Shown piece after piece: positions 1 through 7,161 of a stretch of DNA of 13,202 nucleotides. How positions within the stretch are numbered: the first letter of the stretch is position 1; every line of letters starts with the position of its first letter. The notes beneath the pieces were generated by a model. It was given only the letters and a program-made list of their open reading frames with translations, was not told the DNA's origin and did not search any database. Origin of the DNA: DATDVD01 sp035290065. Lineage in GTDB: Bacteria > Pseudomonadota > Gammaproteobacteria > Coxiellales > Coxiellaceae. Location of the stretch: positions 1 to 13,202 of the forward strand of contig DATDVD010000101.1 of the NCBI GenBank assembly GCA_035290065.1, given 5' to 3'. The position numbers were made by a program, and so were the translations under genes.

Positions 1-775
1 CATCCGGCACTTCAAAGTGGGCCGCCCCTTGCACACGATCCAATCGATGCAAATAATAAGGCAATACGCCACAGGAAAATAACCGCTCACTGAGTTCAGC
101 TAATACCGAGGCATTATCATTCACGTCTTTCAATAAGACCGACTGATTGAGTAAAACAATACCCGTAGTTTTTAATTGTTGAATCGCCTCGTTAACAGCC
201 GCGTCTATTTCTTGCGGATGATTGCAATGCAACACCATTACCGTTTTAAAACGAGTGGTGAGCAACCAGTCCAGTAACGATTCATTGACGCGAGACGGTT
301 CCGCAATGGGGACGCGTGTATGAATACGTAAAATATTTAAATGAGAAATTTTTTCTAAATCATTAATTAGAGATTTTAATTGGGCATCTTTTATCATTAA
401 AGGATCACCCCCGCTTAAAATCACTTCTGTAATGGAAGAATCTTTACGAAGGTAATTTAAAATGCGTGCCCATTTAGTGGGCGTAATGATATTTTCTTTA
501 TAAGGAAAATTACGACGAAAACAATAACGGCAGTGAATAGGGCATGCGCTGGTGAGTGTTAATAACACTCGTCCGTGGTATTTATGCAAAAGCCCTGGAA
601 TGGGATTATAGTCTGCTTCATTCAGGGGTTGTAATTCATACCCTTCTATTTTTTCTAATTCTTGTCTCATAGGCCATATTTGTATTAGCAACGGATCGTT
701 GGGATTGTTCCAATCAATGCGATGCCGGAAGGCCTCGGTTAGACGAAAAGGAAAGGGAGTTTTAATGGTGTTCAT
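1..775 (-). CDS. epmB: EF-P beta-lysylation protein EpmB (lysine 2,3-aminomutase family), C-terminus cut by window edge
   Basis: I translated this frame directly; it is open from an ATG at 775 to the window edge (258 codons). It is a radical-SAM, PLP-dependent aminomutase that converts alpha-lysine to beta-lysine for attachment to elongation factor P. The [4Fe-4S] cluster motif CxxxCxxC is C78, C82 and C85 within CPIHCRYCFRR. Other family blocks are SGGDPLM (121-127), IHTRVPI, LLNQSVLLKDVNDNA, and YYLHRLDRVQGAAHF near the cut. The start is odd: compared with the E. coli protein as I remember it, about 40 N-terminal residues before the NPNDPLL block are missing, and there is no room for them because ygfA ends 33 bp upstream. 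No Shine-Dalgarno is visible; the gap instead reads CCTCC twice on the mRNA strand. It follows ygfA and is probably cotranscribed with it. Confidence 0.93.
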   Translation of the reverse strand, partial: MNTIKTPFPFRLTEAFRHRIDWNNPNDPLLIQIWPMRQELEKIEGYELQPLNEADYNPIPGLLHKYHGRVLLTLTSACPIHCRYCFRRNFPYKENIITPTKWARILNYLRKDSSITEVILSGGDPLMIKDAQLKSLINDLEKISHLNILRIHTRVPIAEPSRVNESLLDWLLTTRFKTVMVLHCNHPQEIDAAVNEAIQQLKTTGIVLLNQSVLLKDVNDNASVLAELSERLFSCGVLPYYLHRLDRVQGAAHFEVPD

Positions 776-808
776 AGTAAGGTGGAGGTATCTTACCAGA
801 GGAGGGTA

Positions 809-1396
809 TTAATTTATAGGGCAGAGAGAATTGAAATAATAGCGTTTTTCTGTCAGCACAGCATTAAGTGGAATATCCCACCCTTCAACAGGCACCGCAT
901 CGACTTTTTGAAATTCATAGGCTAATCCTATTAGAAAAGGTTTTTGAGCAGGATTTTTAAAGGCAAATGTTTTATCGTAAAAACCTTTTCCTAAACCTAA
1001 GCGGTTACAGCGAATATCAAAAGCCACTAAGGGCACAATCACCACTTCTAATTTAACCAAAGGGCAAACCGGTGCTTCCAAGTCTGGTTCTAAAATACCA
1101 AACCCATTTGGATGAAGCGATGGCGTATTTTTAAATAAACGAAATTCCAATAAACCTTCTTTCATACACGGTAAATAAAGGTGTTTGTGCGCGTGTGCTA
1201 AGTGATTTATTAAGGGTACAGAACTAATTTCTCGGTGTATGGGCATGTAGATGCCGAGATGTTTTGCGTGGGTTACGACCGAGTGCGTTAGTGCCAATTT
1301 AGCCGCCGCTTCTCCGGCTTCTATGCATTGGTAAGGAGGTAGGGCATTTCGCTCCCGTAATATTTGTTCGCGTAAAATACCTTTTTTTTCGTTCAT
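809..1396 (-). CDS. ygfA: 5-formyltetrahydrofolate cyclo-ligase
   Basis: This 195-residue protein converts 5-formyl-THF to 5,10-methenyl-THF using ATP, returning stored folate to the one-carbon pool. Family signatures are RLGLGKGFYDKTF (the glycine-rich nucleotide-binding loop with FYD), IVPLVAFD just before it, and the C-terminal block of GLAYE followed by WDIPLNAVLTE. I chose the ATG at 1396 because the protein then starts MNEKKGILREQ, as expected for the family; the longer frame from 1453 would lie inside the 6S RNA. The only ribosome-binding candidate, GAGGG at 1411-1407, is about 10 nt upstream and lies in the 3' arm of the 6S RNA. The ssrS-ygfA order is the classic gammaproteobacterial arrangement in which ygfA is transcribed by read-through from 6S RNA. 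epmB follows after 33 bp. Confidence 0.95.
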   Translation of the reverse strand: MNEKKGILREQILRERNALPPYQCIEAGEAAAKLALTHSVVTHAKHLGIYMPIHREISSVPLINHLAHAHKHLYLPCMKEGLLEFRLFKNTPSLHPNGFGILEPDLEAPVCPLVKLEVVIVPLVAFDIRCNRLGLGKGFYDKTFAFKNPAQKPFLIGLAYEFQKVDAVPVEGWDIPLNAVLTEKRYYFNSLCPIN

Positions 1397-1403
1397 TATA
1401 GAG

Positions 1404-1584
1404 AAGCCCTCACAATAATGATGAAGACCGGTGCATTGAACCCTATGGTTCAAGTGGGTGTCTCGGTGAGCACATCAGGCTTCTTGACTTAACAAGCTTG
1501 CACAACAGTGCTCAGCACTTGACTCCCTCGGCTATAAGTGTTGGTTCAAATTACGCTATTTCTTTCACACACTAAGGGAGGGCA
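1404..1584 (-). ncRNA. ssrS: 6S RNA
   Basis: 6S RNA binds sigma70 RNA polymerase holoenzyme and down-regulates transcription in stationary phase. On the minus strand the segment carries the very conserved hairpin CACTTGAACC-ATA-GGGTTCAATG (around 1454-1433), nearly matching the equivalent E. coli element as I recall it. An apical hairpin AGTGC-TGA-GCACT lies near 1520-1507. The ends can close: GCCCTC (1583-1578) is complementary to GAGGGC (1411-1406). About 181 nt between these points is the normal family length, and location between zapA and ygfA is the conserved one. The exact ends are estimates: the 5' end is set from the -10 box and the 3' end from the closing stem. Confidence 0.92.
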
Positions 1585-1589
1585 ATTTC

Positions 1590-1595
1590 ATTATA
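1590..1595 (-). promoter_or_regulatory. ssrS: -10 box of the 6S RNA promoter
   Basis: A perfect TATAAT on the minus strand (1595-1590) sits 6-7 nt before the inferred 6S RNA 5' end at about 1584-1583. No good -35 hexamer is seen at 16-18 bp spacing, so only the -10 is annotated. Confidence 0.7.
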
Positions 1596-1683
1596 CTGCA
1601 GATGAAACAGATTTGGATAGCATGAGATAGAATAGGTTGTCGTGCATTGCTCACCAAACATTGCCCCCCCACTCTCCTACCCT

Positions 1684-1761
1684 GTAGGGGCAGACCGTGG
1701 TCTGCCCGGAACGTTGCACAAGATTTAGATTTCGGACGGGCAGACCACGGTCTGCCCCTAC
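1684..1761. repeat. 78-bp nested palindrome (MITE- or REP-like element)
   Basis: Two 25-bp arms, 1684-1708 and 1737-1761, are exact reverse complements around a 28-nt spacer. Each arm also contains its own palindrome: GGGCAGACC and GGTCTGCCC separated by two bases (GT in the left arm, AC in the right). The DNA or RNA can therefore form either one 25-bp hairpin or two smaller ones. The outer ends read GTAGGGGC and GCCCCTAC, consistent with a short non-autonomous element flanked by TA. The right arm touches the zapA stop codon (1762-1764), so the element lies just after the end of the zapA coding region and before the 6S promoter. It could act as a zapA transcription terminator or 3' stabiliser, although no T-run follows. 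Whether it is repeated elsewhere in the genome cannot be seen here. Confidence 0.8.
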
Positions 1762-2082
1762 TTAGGATTCGAGGGGGGTGGTGTCTAGGGCTTTGTCGAG
1801 GGTGTGGTTTAAAGTGACGAGTTTTTGTTTAATGGCAGTTAATTCTGTACCACCTTGTTTTTTTGCACGTAAAAATTCATTGGTTAAATTTAAAGCCGTG
1901 ACAACCGCTACACGATCAGTGCTCATTACATTGCTGGATTGCCGAACTTTGCGCATTTGTTCGTTGAGATATCGTGCGGCTTCTTCGAGTTCTGCCACTT
2001 GTTCCGGCGGACATTTGATTCGATAGCTGCGTTCTAATATTTTTACATTCACTACATTTTCGTCTAAATGATCCGCCGTCAT
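1762..2082 (-). CDS. zapA: Cell division protein ZapA
   Basis: ZapA binds FtsZ and cross-links or stabilises the Z ring at the division site. The protein is 106 residues, close to the usual 100-110. It has the N-terminal ZapA block (VNVKILERSYRIKCPPEQVAELEEAARYL, here residues 11-39, with the hallmark CPPEQ), then VAVVTALNLTNEF and a C-terminal coiled coil that mediates dimerisation. Its ATG overlaps the stop of the preceding TIGR02449-type gene in an ATGA junction, implying translational coupling. The short acidic/Thr-rich tail ends exactly at the palindromic element. The order TIGR02449-zapA-ssrS-ygfA is conserved in many gammaproteobacteria, which supports the call. Confidence 0.94.
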   Translation of the reverse strand: MTADHLDENVVNVKILERSYRIKCPPEQVAELEEAARYLNEQMRKVRQSSNVMSTDRVAVVTALNLTNEFLRAKKQGGTELTAIKQKLVTLNHTLDKALDTTPLES

Positions 2083-2282
2083 CGAGTTTGTTCCTTGAGT
2101 TGTTGAACAATCGTCTGAATTTTTTCACGAGCCAACGAATGTTTTCGCTTAAGAAGGGCGCTTTCTTCCTGTATGGCCGTGAATTTTCGTTTCAACGAAC
2201 TGTTTTCAAAATGAAGGCGATCAAGTGCTTGCAGCAGTTGATGAACTTTCATTTCGAGTTCTTTCAGCTCTGCGACTTCCAT
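2079..2282 (-). CDS. TIGR02449 family short coiled-coil protein (ZapB-like)
   Basis: This is a 67-residue, entirely helical coiled-coil protein with heptad-like Leu/Ile spacing (LKELEMKVHQLLQAL, residues 6-20, then ENSSLKRKF and LKRKHSLAREKI). Proteins of this size directly upstream of zapA are classified as TIGR02449 and compared with ZapB; their role is not firmly established. I chose the ATG at 2282 because AGAAGGA lies 7 nt upstream. A longer frame would start at TTG (2306) with no ribosome binding site and would contain that Shine-Dalgarno inside its coding sequence. The TGA stop overlaps the zapA ATG by 4 bp. It is the first gene of the minus-strand block and divergent from pepP. Confidence 0.82.
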   Translation of the reverse strand: MEVAELKELEMKVHQLLQALDRLHFENSSLKRKFTAIQEESALLKRKHSLAREKIQTIVQQLKEQTR

Positions 2283-2318
2283 AAGCGAATCCTTCTTATA
2301 ACTCAATCGGTAGTAAGC

Positions 2319-2347
2319 ATTATGTCATTTAATCCTATAAAAAACAA
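2319..2347 (-). promoter_or_regulatory. Candidate promoter of the TIGR02449-zapA unit
   Basis: On the minus strand TTGTTT (2347-2342) and CATAAT (2324-2319) are separated by exactly 17 bp. Transcription would begin near 2312, giving a leader of about 30 nt that includes the AGAAGGA ribosome binding site. The -35 matches consensus at only three positions; the -10 matches at five. Confidence 0.55.
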
Positions 2348-2357
2348 AGGGAAATCG

Positions 2358-2366
2358 TGCTATAGT
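2358..2366 (+). promoter_or_regulatory. Extended -10 promoter of pepP, apparently leaderless
   Basis: TGC-TATAGT is an extended -10 element with five of six matches to TATAAT. It ends 6 nt before the pepP ATG, so the predicted start point falls on or next to the start codon. The -35 region is A-rich and poor in consensus, as is common when a TGn motif is present. No Shine-Dalgarno lies between it and the ATG. Confidence 0.6.
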
Positions 2367-2372
2367 TAATTC

Positions 2373-3695
2373 ATGATCTCTTCTCATGAATTTAAAGCTC
2401 GTCGCAAACGTGTATTAGCGGCCATGGAACCGGATAGCATCGCTTTAATATCGGCTGCACCTGTTCAATTTAGAAACAATGACACAGAGTATCCCTATCG
2501 CCAACACAGTGATTTTTGGTACTTAACGGGATTTAATGAGCCTGATGCCGTGGCCATTTTAATTTCAGGCCGAAAAGAAGGCGAATTTGTGCTGTTTAAT
2601 CGCCCGCGTGACCCGGCCAAAGAAGTTTGGACAGGTTTTTATGCAGGTCAAGAAGGAGCTATCAAAACCTTTGGTGCCGATCAAGCGTTTTCCACCGATC
2701 AACTCGGTGAACAGCTTCCCACGTTGCTATTAAATAAAAAACGCGTGTATTGGTTATTGGGTGAAGATCTTATCGCTCAACAGTACGTCGAAGCGGCAGT
2801 GAAATCCCTGCAGCGCAACATTCGCGGGGGTGCCACGGCCCCTACAGAATATGTAGATTTTGCGACGATTGTGCACGAAATGCGGTTAATAAAAAGCGAG
2901 GCGGAAATTGAATGCATTCAACACGCTGTTGATATTTCCGTGGCGGCGCATATTAATGTGATGAAGTGCTGTCGTCCGAATCTCTACGAATATGAATTAG
3001 AGGCTCAACTGCTGCACGATTTTTATCAAAAAGGATGTCGATATCCCGCTTATCCCAGCATTGTAGGCGCGGGGAAAAACAGCTGTATTTTGCATTACAA
3101 CGATAATAACGCCAAAATTAAAGACGGTGATTTGATATTAATTGATGCGGGAAGTGAATTCCAGGGATATGCTTCTGATCTTACGCGAACGTTTCCAGTG
3201 AATGGTCGTTTTTCCGCCGAACAAAAAGCTATTTATTCTATTGTATTGAACGCTCAAGAAATCGTTATTCAAGCAATAAAACCAGGTGTTGCGCGTGATT
3301 ATTTAGAAACGTTAGCACAGCAGTGTATTACCGAAGGGTTAGTCAAAATCGGTTTATTGCAAGGCGATGTAAAACAATTGATTGAAGCAAAAGCATTCAC
3401 TCAATTTTATATGCACCGCATCGGCCATTGGATGGGCTTGGATGTGCACGACAAAGGTGCTTATAAAAAAGATGGCCAATGGCGCCACTTACAGCCGGGC
3501 ATGGTGCTTACAGTTGAGCCAGGCATTTATATTGCTGAAAACACCGAACCAGTCGATAAAAAATGGTGGAATATCGGTGTGCGAATTGAAGATGATGTGC
3601 TAGTCACCGAATCAGGCTGCCGTATTCTTTCCCACGCTCTTCCTAAAACCATTACTGAGATTGAAGCGCTCTGTACGGACGCGTCTGGAAATTAA
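2373..3695 (+). CDS. pepP: Xaa-Pro aminopeptidase (aminopeptidase P II)
   Basis: This cytosolic dinuclear manganese exopeptidase releases N-terminal residues that precede proline. The protein is 440 residues, matching E. coli PepP in length. It has the N-terminal aminopeptidase-P domain (EYPYRQHSDFWYLTGFNEP, 39-57) and a C-terminal pita-bread fold. The five metal ligands are all present: D258 (LIDAG), D269 (SDLTRTFPVNG), H352, E382 (TVEPG) and E406 (RIEDD). H348 and H359 match the other active-site histidines, in YMHRIGHWMGLDVHD. The start is set by alignment: ISSHEFKARRKRV corresponds to the start of the family protein. There is no ribosome binding site; the -10 box ends 6 nt before the ATG. 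PepP is usually followed directly by ubiH, but here an extra gene intervenes. Confidence 0.97.
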   Translation: MISSHEFKARRKRVLAAMEPDSIALISAAPVQFRNNDTEYPYRQHSDFWYLTGFNEPDAVAILISGRKEGEFVLFNRPRDPAKEVWTGFYAGQEGAIKTFGADQAFSTDQLGEQLPTLLLNKKRVYWLLGEDLIAQQYVEAAVKSLQRNIRGGATAPTEYVDFATIVHEMRLIKSEAEIECIQHAVDISVAAHINVMKCCRPNLYEYELEAQLLHDFYQKGCRYPAYPSIVGAGKNSCILHYNDNNAKIKDGDLILIDAGSEFQGYASDLTRTFPVNGRFSAEQKAIYSIVLNAQEIVIQAIKPGVARDYLETLAQQCITEGLVKIGLLQGDVKQLIEAKAFTQFYMHRIGHWMGLDVHDKGAYKKDGQWRHLQPGMVLTVEPGIYIAENTEPVDKKWWNIGVRIEDDVLVTESGCRILSHALPKTITEIEALCTDASGN

Positions 3696-3719
3696 AAATG
3701 GCATTGGTTAGAGGGAAGT

Positions 3720-3746
3720 TTGATGCCATACTCTACACACTATAAA
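3720..3746 (+). promoter_or_regulatory. Weak candidate promoter for the coiled-coil gene
   Basis: TTGATG (3720-3725) and TATAAA (3741-3746) are spaced by 15 bp, slightly short. Transcription from here would leave a leader of about 65 nt before the ATG at 3820, which has a good Shine-Dalgarno. The 124-bp gap between pepP and this gene otherwise holds only AT-rich sequence. Confidence 0.35.
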
Positions 3747-3819
3747 TTTTCCTAAGCATCTTTAAGAATTCCTTAATATTTTTTTGTCATATTGGCTCTT
3801 TTTCAAACGAGGTAATGAT

Positions 3820-4803
3820 ATGAGACGAAGTGGTGGTAGGAGAAGGGGTGGTCGCGTCGAAGGGGCGGCAGTAGGCGGAAGAGCAGTTGAGTTGGCTGAT
3901 AGGGAGGCTGCTCTCGAGGAACAAATTGCTGCTCTGAAAGTGGCGAATGAAACTCTGGCAGAAGAGAGTCGAAGGCTCGCCACTGAAAATAAGTTCCTAA
4001 CGGAAGTGAAGCACGTTGGACGTATTCTAGCGCCTCGCCACACAGATTACGGGATTCTAAAAGCAGAGAGAGCAAGAAGGAGAATAAAGATCCGAGATGC
4101 GTCTGCTCAGGAAATAGAAGAATTTGTTCAGAAGCGAAGAGTTGAAGAATTAAAGGCGACCCTAGCGGCAATAAGCGACGAGCGTGATGCTGCTTGCACA
4201 GAGATAGAGGCTGTTTATCAAGCACTTGCGGCGACTCAGGACGAAGTGGCTGAAGCCAAAGCCGTTGCCGATAAGGCAGCTATAGAGGCTGCTGCGAAGG
4301 CCGAATTGTTGAGGACTACGCTCTGCGAACTGACTGCTGCCCAGCGAACCTTTTGGGACAACGAAATTGCTTATAAGGGAGAGATTGACCACTTAAGGCG
4401 TGACTTGCAGACTGCTACACAACAAGTAGACCAATTAAAACAAGAGCGGGAAGCCGCTCTCGGGGAACTCCAATTGCTACGCTCCCATTGTGCAGTAGGT
4501 GACGCAGTAGGGGCTCGTTGGCGGATGGCTGCTCATGACCTTAGTGTCGAGCTAGGCGTTTGCCAAGCTATAATTCGGGAACGCGGTGATGAAATTAGTC
4601 GTTTGCAAGCGATGGTAGCTGCAAGAAGCTGTTTGGCTTCTCGTTCTCCTGCATCAGGGGCTGCTTCACCAGCGACGACTGTGTTGTCAACGCCTGTGAG
4701 GAAAGGTTACCCTGAGAGAGATGGTTATCCTTCTTCTGCTGCTCGCTCCGTTAGAAGTGGTGGTCTTGTGAGCCCGCCGGGTCTTGGATACCCCTCCCCT
4801 TGA
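3820..4803 (+). CDS. Unrecognised coiled-coil protein with Arg/Gly-rich head and Ser/Pro-rich tail
   Basis: I do not recognise this 327-residue protein. It begins with a basic RSGGRRRGGR stretch (3-12, RGG-like). Long helical, Ala/Glu-rich coiled-coil segments cover about 22-62, 95-220 and 235-268. A low-complexity tail (about 269-327) is rich in Ser, Pro and Gly and repeats GYP at 296, 302 and 323. There is no signal peptide or membrane segment. I start it at ATG 3820, preceded by GAGGT at 3809-3813; a longer frame from TTG 3784 has no ribosome binding site. Arginine is often encoded by AGA or AGG, unlike the CGT/CGC/CGA-rich neighbours, which hints at a different origin. It splits the usual pepP-ubiH pair. 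A secreted effector or a structural protein are both possible; neither is shown by sequence. Confidence 0.75.
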   Translation: MRRSGGRRRGGRVEGAAVGGRAVELADREAALEEQIAALKVANETLAEESRRLATENKFLTEVKHVGRILAPRHTDYGILKAERARRRIKIRDASAQEIEEFVQKRRVEELKATLAAISDERDAACTEIEAVYQALAATQDEVAEAKAVADKAAIEAAAKAELLRTTLCELTAAQRTFWDNEIAYKGEIDHLRRDLQTATQQVDQLKQEREAALGELQLLRSHCAVGDAVGARWRMAAHDLSVELGVCQAIIRERGDEISRLQAMVAARSCLASRSPASGAASPATTVLSTPVRKGYPERDGYPSSAARSVRSGGLVSPPGLGYPSP

Positions 4804-4825
4804 TAGGCAATCAAAACGTTTAGGC

Positions 4826-4854
4826 TTGTTGTTTCTGATTAACTTCCCTACACT
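4826..4854 (+). promoter_or_regulatory. Candidate promoter of ubiH, apparently leaderless
   Basis: TTGTTG (4826-4831) and TACACT (4849-4854) are separated by exactly 17 bp. The -10 ends 6 nt before the ubiH ATG, so the predicted start point coincides with the start codon. The intervening CTGAGCCG-type sequence holds no convincing Shine-Dalgarno. Confidence 0.5.
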
Positions 4855-4860
4855 GAGCCG

Positions 4861-5994
4861 ATGACAACCTACAGAGCCAATGGAGTTATCGTAGGTGCCG
4901 GCTTGGTGGGCTTGAGTTTGGCGCGTGCGCTTTCACGCCTGGACGGTACGTTAGAAGTGTGGGAAAACCATCCTTTGCCGTCGCAGGCGGCGTTGAGTGC
5001 TAACAGTCGGCCTATCTCTTTATCCTATAAAAGTGTTCAATTACTAAAAACTTATCAGGTGTGGGATTCATTAAAAAATTACGCCACGCCGATTCAGTGT
5101 GTACATGTTTCCAATCAAGGCAGTTTTGGCATGACACGTTTTTATGCCTCGGATTATCAAGTGCCGGCCTTAGGGTATGTAGTGCCGTTTGGTGTGTTAT
5201 ATGGCGCGTTATTGCAGTTGGTACAAGCACAATCCAATGTTACCTTTTATGTAGAAAAAAATACGGATAAACATAAATTAGAACAACAGGCGCCGTTAAT
5301 TATAGGGTGTGATGGGACTGCTTCTTTTACTCGTACCTTATGGAATATTGAGTGTAGGACAGAGAATCGCCATCAAATCGCTATCAGTGGAACGTTACAA
5401 TGTGAGCTCCCGCATCGGCATACTGCTTATGAACGTTTCACACGAGAAGGAGTGGTGGCTCTGTTGCCCCTTTCTCATCCACACGAATGTGCATTTGTGT
5501 GGAGTGTGGAAAAATCGCAATTCGATCGATTAAATACGTTAAATGATGAAAGTGTTCAAGCGGAATTACAAACTGCATTTGGTTTTCGGGTAGGTTATTT
5601 TCAATCACTCACGCGAACGGGCCATTTTCCCCTGTTGACACAAGTGGCTAAAACGCAAGTAAAACCAGGATTTGTATTAGTGGGTAATAGTGCGCACACG
5701 ATGTATCCCATTGCAGCGCAGGGATTTAATCTGTGCTTACGCGATGTGAATGCATTAGCCAGTGTTTTGATGCAAACAGAATTTTCACGATGGGGCGATT
5801 TAGACATATTGAAATCTTATTTAAGCTGCCGTGAAAAAGATCAAACTCGTGTCATGGCGTGGATTCAACGAATGGAACAATTGTTTAATCGTTCAACGCC
5901 TGGCCTGCAAGGGCTTCGTTCGCTCAGTTTATTAATGACGGATTTGGTTAAGCCGTTGCATCATAAAATAGCACGGCAAGCGATGGGATTTTAA
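4861..5994 (+). CDS. ubiH: FAD-dependent ubiquinone-biosynthesis hydroxylase UbiH
   Basis: UbiH is a class A flavin monooxygenase that hydroxylates a ring position of the polyprenyl-phenol intermediate (2-polyprenyl-6-methoxyphenol in E. coli) on the way to ubiquinone. The 377-residue protein has the Rossmann dinucleotide motif GAGLVG (12-17), the second FAD/NAD(P)H motif GCDG (149-152, usually GADG), and the ribose-binding block GNSAHTMYPIAAQGFNLCLRD (275-295). The Asn in GNSAH instead of the usual GDAAH is typical of UbiH and separates it from the next gene. It is slightly shorter than E. coli UbiH; the loss seems to lie in the loop before GCDG. The TAA stop is followed immediately by the ATG of the next gene, so the two are surely cotranscribed. 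Confidence 0.92.
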   Translation: MTTYRANGVIVGAGLVGLSLARALSRLDGTLEVWENHPLPSQAALSANSRPISLSYKSVQLLKTYQVWDSLKNYATPIQCVHVSNQGSFGMTRFYASDYQVPALGYVVPFGVLYGALLQLVQAQSNVTFYVEKNTDKHKLEQQAPLIIGCDGTASFTRTLWNIECRTENRHQIAISGTLQCELPHRHTAYERFTREGVVALLPLSHPHECAFVWSVEKSQFDRLNTLNDESVQAELQTAFGFRVGYFQSLTRTGHFPLLTQVAKTQVKPGFVLVGNSAHTMYPIAAQGFNLCLRDVNALASVLMQTEFSRWGDLDILKSYLSCREKDQTRVMAWIQRMEQLFNRSTPGLQGLRSLSLLMTDLVKPLHHKIARQAMGF

Positions 5995-7161
5995 ATGAAT
6001 CATACTTCTTATGACATTATTCTTATCGGCGGCGGCATGATGGGATTATCATTAGCGGCGAGGTTATCTCCGTATGAGTTTCGTATAGCCGTGGTGGAAT
6101 TGGAGCTTCCCCTTTTAGCGTGGAATTCTACGGATTATGATGCGCGTGTTTCTGCGTTAACACTTTCTTCCGCTTATTTTTTACAACAGTGTGGTGTTTG
6201 GGAAAAAATCTTGCCTGGCTCTTTATCACCCCTCCATCATATGACAGTATGGGATGAATTAGGGGGTGGAAAAATTGAATTTGATCGCGATGATATGGCG
6301 CAGGATCAATTGGGTTTTATTGTCGAAAATCGAGCGATAGTAAAGGCATTGTATGAAGAGGTTCAACATCGCGTAACCTTTTATTGTCCTGCTAAGCCGC
6401 AGTCGCTGGTGATCACAGAAGAGTATGCCGATTTACAGTTGGAAGAGGGAACTGTTTTACGAGCGCCTCTCCTTATCGGTGCCGATGGTGCTCACTCCTG
6501 GTTACGCGCCCATCAGCCATTTGAATGCTCTGAAAAATCGTATGATCAATCGGCTATAGTGGCCGTGATAGAATGTGAAAAGCCCCATAATGGTACGGCG
6601 TTCCAGAATTTTTTACCGACAGGGCCTTTAGGGGTATTACCCTTAGCTAATCCTCATCAAGTCGCCATTGTGTGGTCAACGAGTGCGCCTAATTTATCGG
6701 AAGATGCTTTTGATGAACACCTTACCCAGGCGGTAGGGCATCGACTAGGTCGCATGCGTTGTCTTCAAGCTCCCCGTCTTATTTCTTTAGTGGAACGTCA
6801 TGTCACCCGCTATAGTCAACCGCACGTCGTGTTAATGGGCGATGCAGCCCATACATTACATCCTTTAGCGGGCCAAGGGGCTAATTTAGGGTTTGCGGAT
6901 AGCGAGCAATTAAGTCAATTATTAATCGAGGCAAAACAGGTGGGTAAAACGTTTTGGTCTGAAAAAATAATGCGGCGTTATGAACGTGCCAGAAAAAGTG
7001 AAAACGCCTTGATGTTGGGCATCATGCGTGTATTTAAAGAACTGTTTGCGGAAGAAAATCCAGCTCTAGTAAAACTGCGTAGCTTCGGCTTTAATGTATG
7101 TGATCGACAGCGATGGATTAAACAATTTTTTATGCGTCAAATGGAAAAACATTCTGTGTAG
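5995..7161 (+). CDS. ubiI: UbiI/VisC-type FAD-dependent monooxygenase of ubiquinone biosynthesis
   Basis: This is a second flavin monooxygenase of the UbiH/COQ6 family, 388 residues. It has GGGMMG (12-17), GADG (162-165) and GDAAHTLHPLAGQGANLGFAD (282-302). It would hydroxylate another ring position of the quinone precursor (C5 for UbiI in E. coli). The family contains UbiI, UbiF, UbiL and UbiM types that are hard to separate by eye. I use ubiI because of the pepP-ubiH-ubiI synteny and the NLGFAD ending of the third motif, but a UbiF-like or broader specificity is possible. It starts directly after the ubiH stop with zero spacing and only a weak GGGA upstream, so it probably depends on coupling. 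The TAG stop overlaps the AGGAGG ribosome binding site of the next gene. Confidence 0.88.
   Translation: MNHTSYDIILIGGGMMGLSLAARLSPYEFRIAVVELELPLLAWNSTDYDARVSALTLSSAYFLQQCGVWEKILPGSLSPLHHMTVWDELGGGKIEFDRDDMAQDQLGFIVENRAIVKALYEEVQHRVTFYCPAKPQSLVITEEYADLQLEEGTVLRAPLLIGADGAHSWLRAHQPFECSEKSYDQSAIVAVIECEKPHNGTAFQNFLPTGPLGVLPLANPHQVAIVWSTSAPNLSEDAFDEHLTQAVGHRLGRMRCLQAPRLISLVERHVTRYSQPHVVLMGDAAHTLHPLAGQGANLGFADSEQLSQLLIEAKQVGKTFWSEKIMRRYERARKSENALMLGIMRVFKELFAEENPALVKLRSFGFNVCDRQRWIKQFFMRQMEKHSV

Noticed and set aside
1397..1453. Longer ygfA start at ATG 1453, adding 19 residues
   Set aside because: The extension would be encoded inside the conserved 6S RNA hairpin region, and the family N-terminus fits MNEKKGILREQ from 1396.
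2088..2369. Plus-strand open frame opposite the TIGR02449-type gene, running into the pepP promoter
   Set aside because: It is antisense to a gene with a recognisable product and a good ribosome binding site, and its own translation resembles no protein family I know.
3698..3729. Inverted repeat ATGGCAT / ATGCCAT just after pepP as a terminator
   Set aside because: The stem is 7 bp with an 18-nt loop and no T-run follows, so it is too weak to call.
3784..3819. TTG start giving MSYWLFFKRGND before the coiled-coil protein
   Set aside because: No Shine-Dalgarno precedes the TTG, while GAGGT sits 6 nt before ATG 3820; the extra segment would also cover that site.
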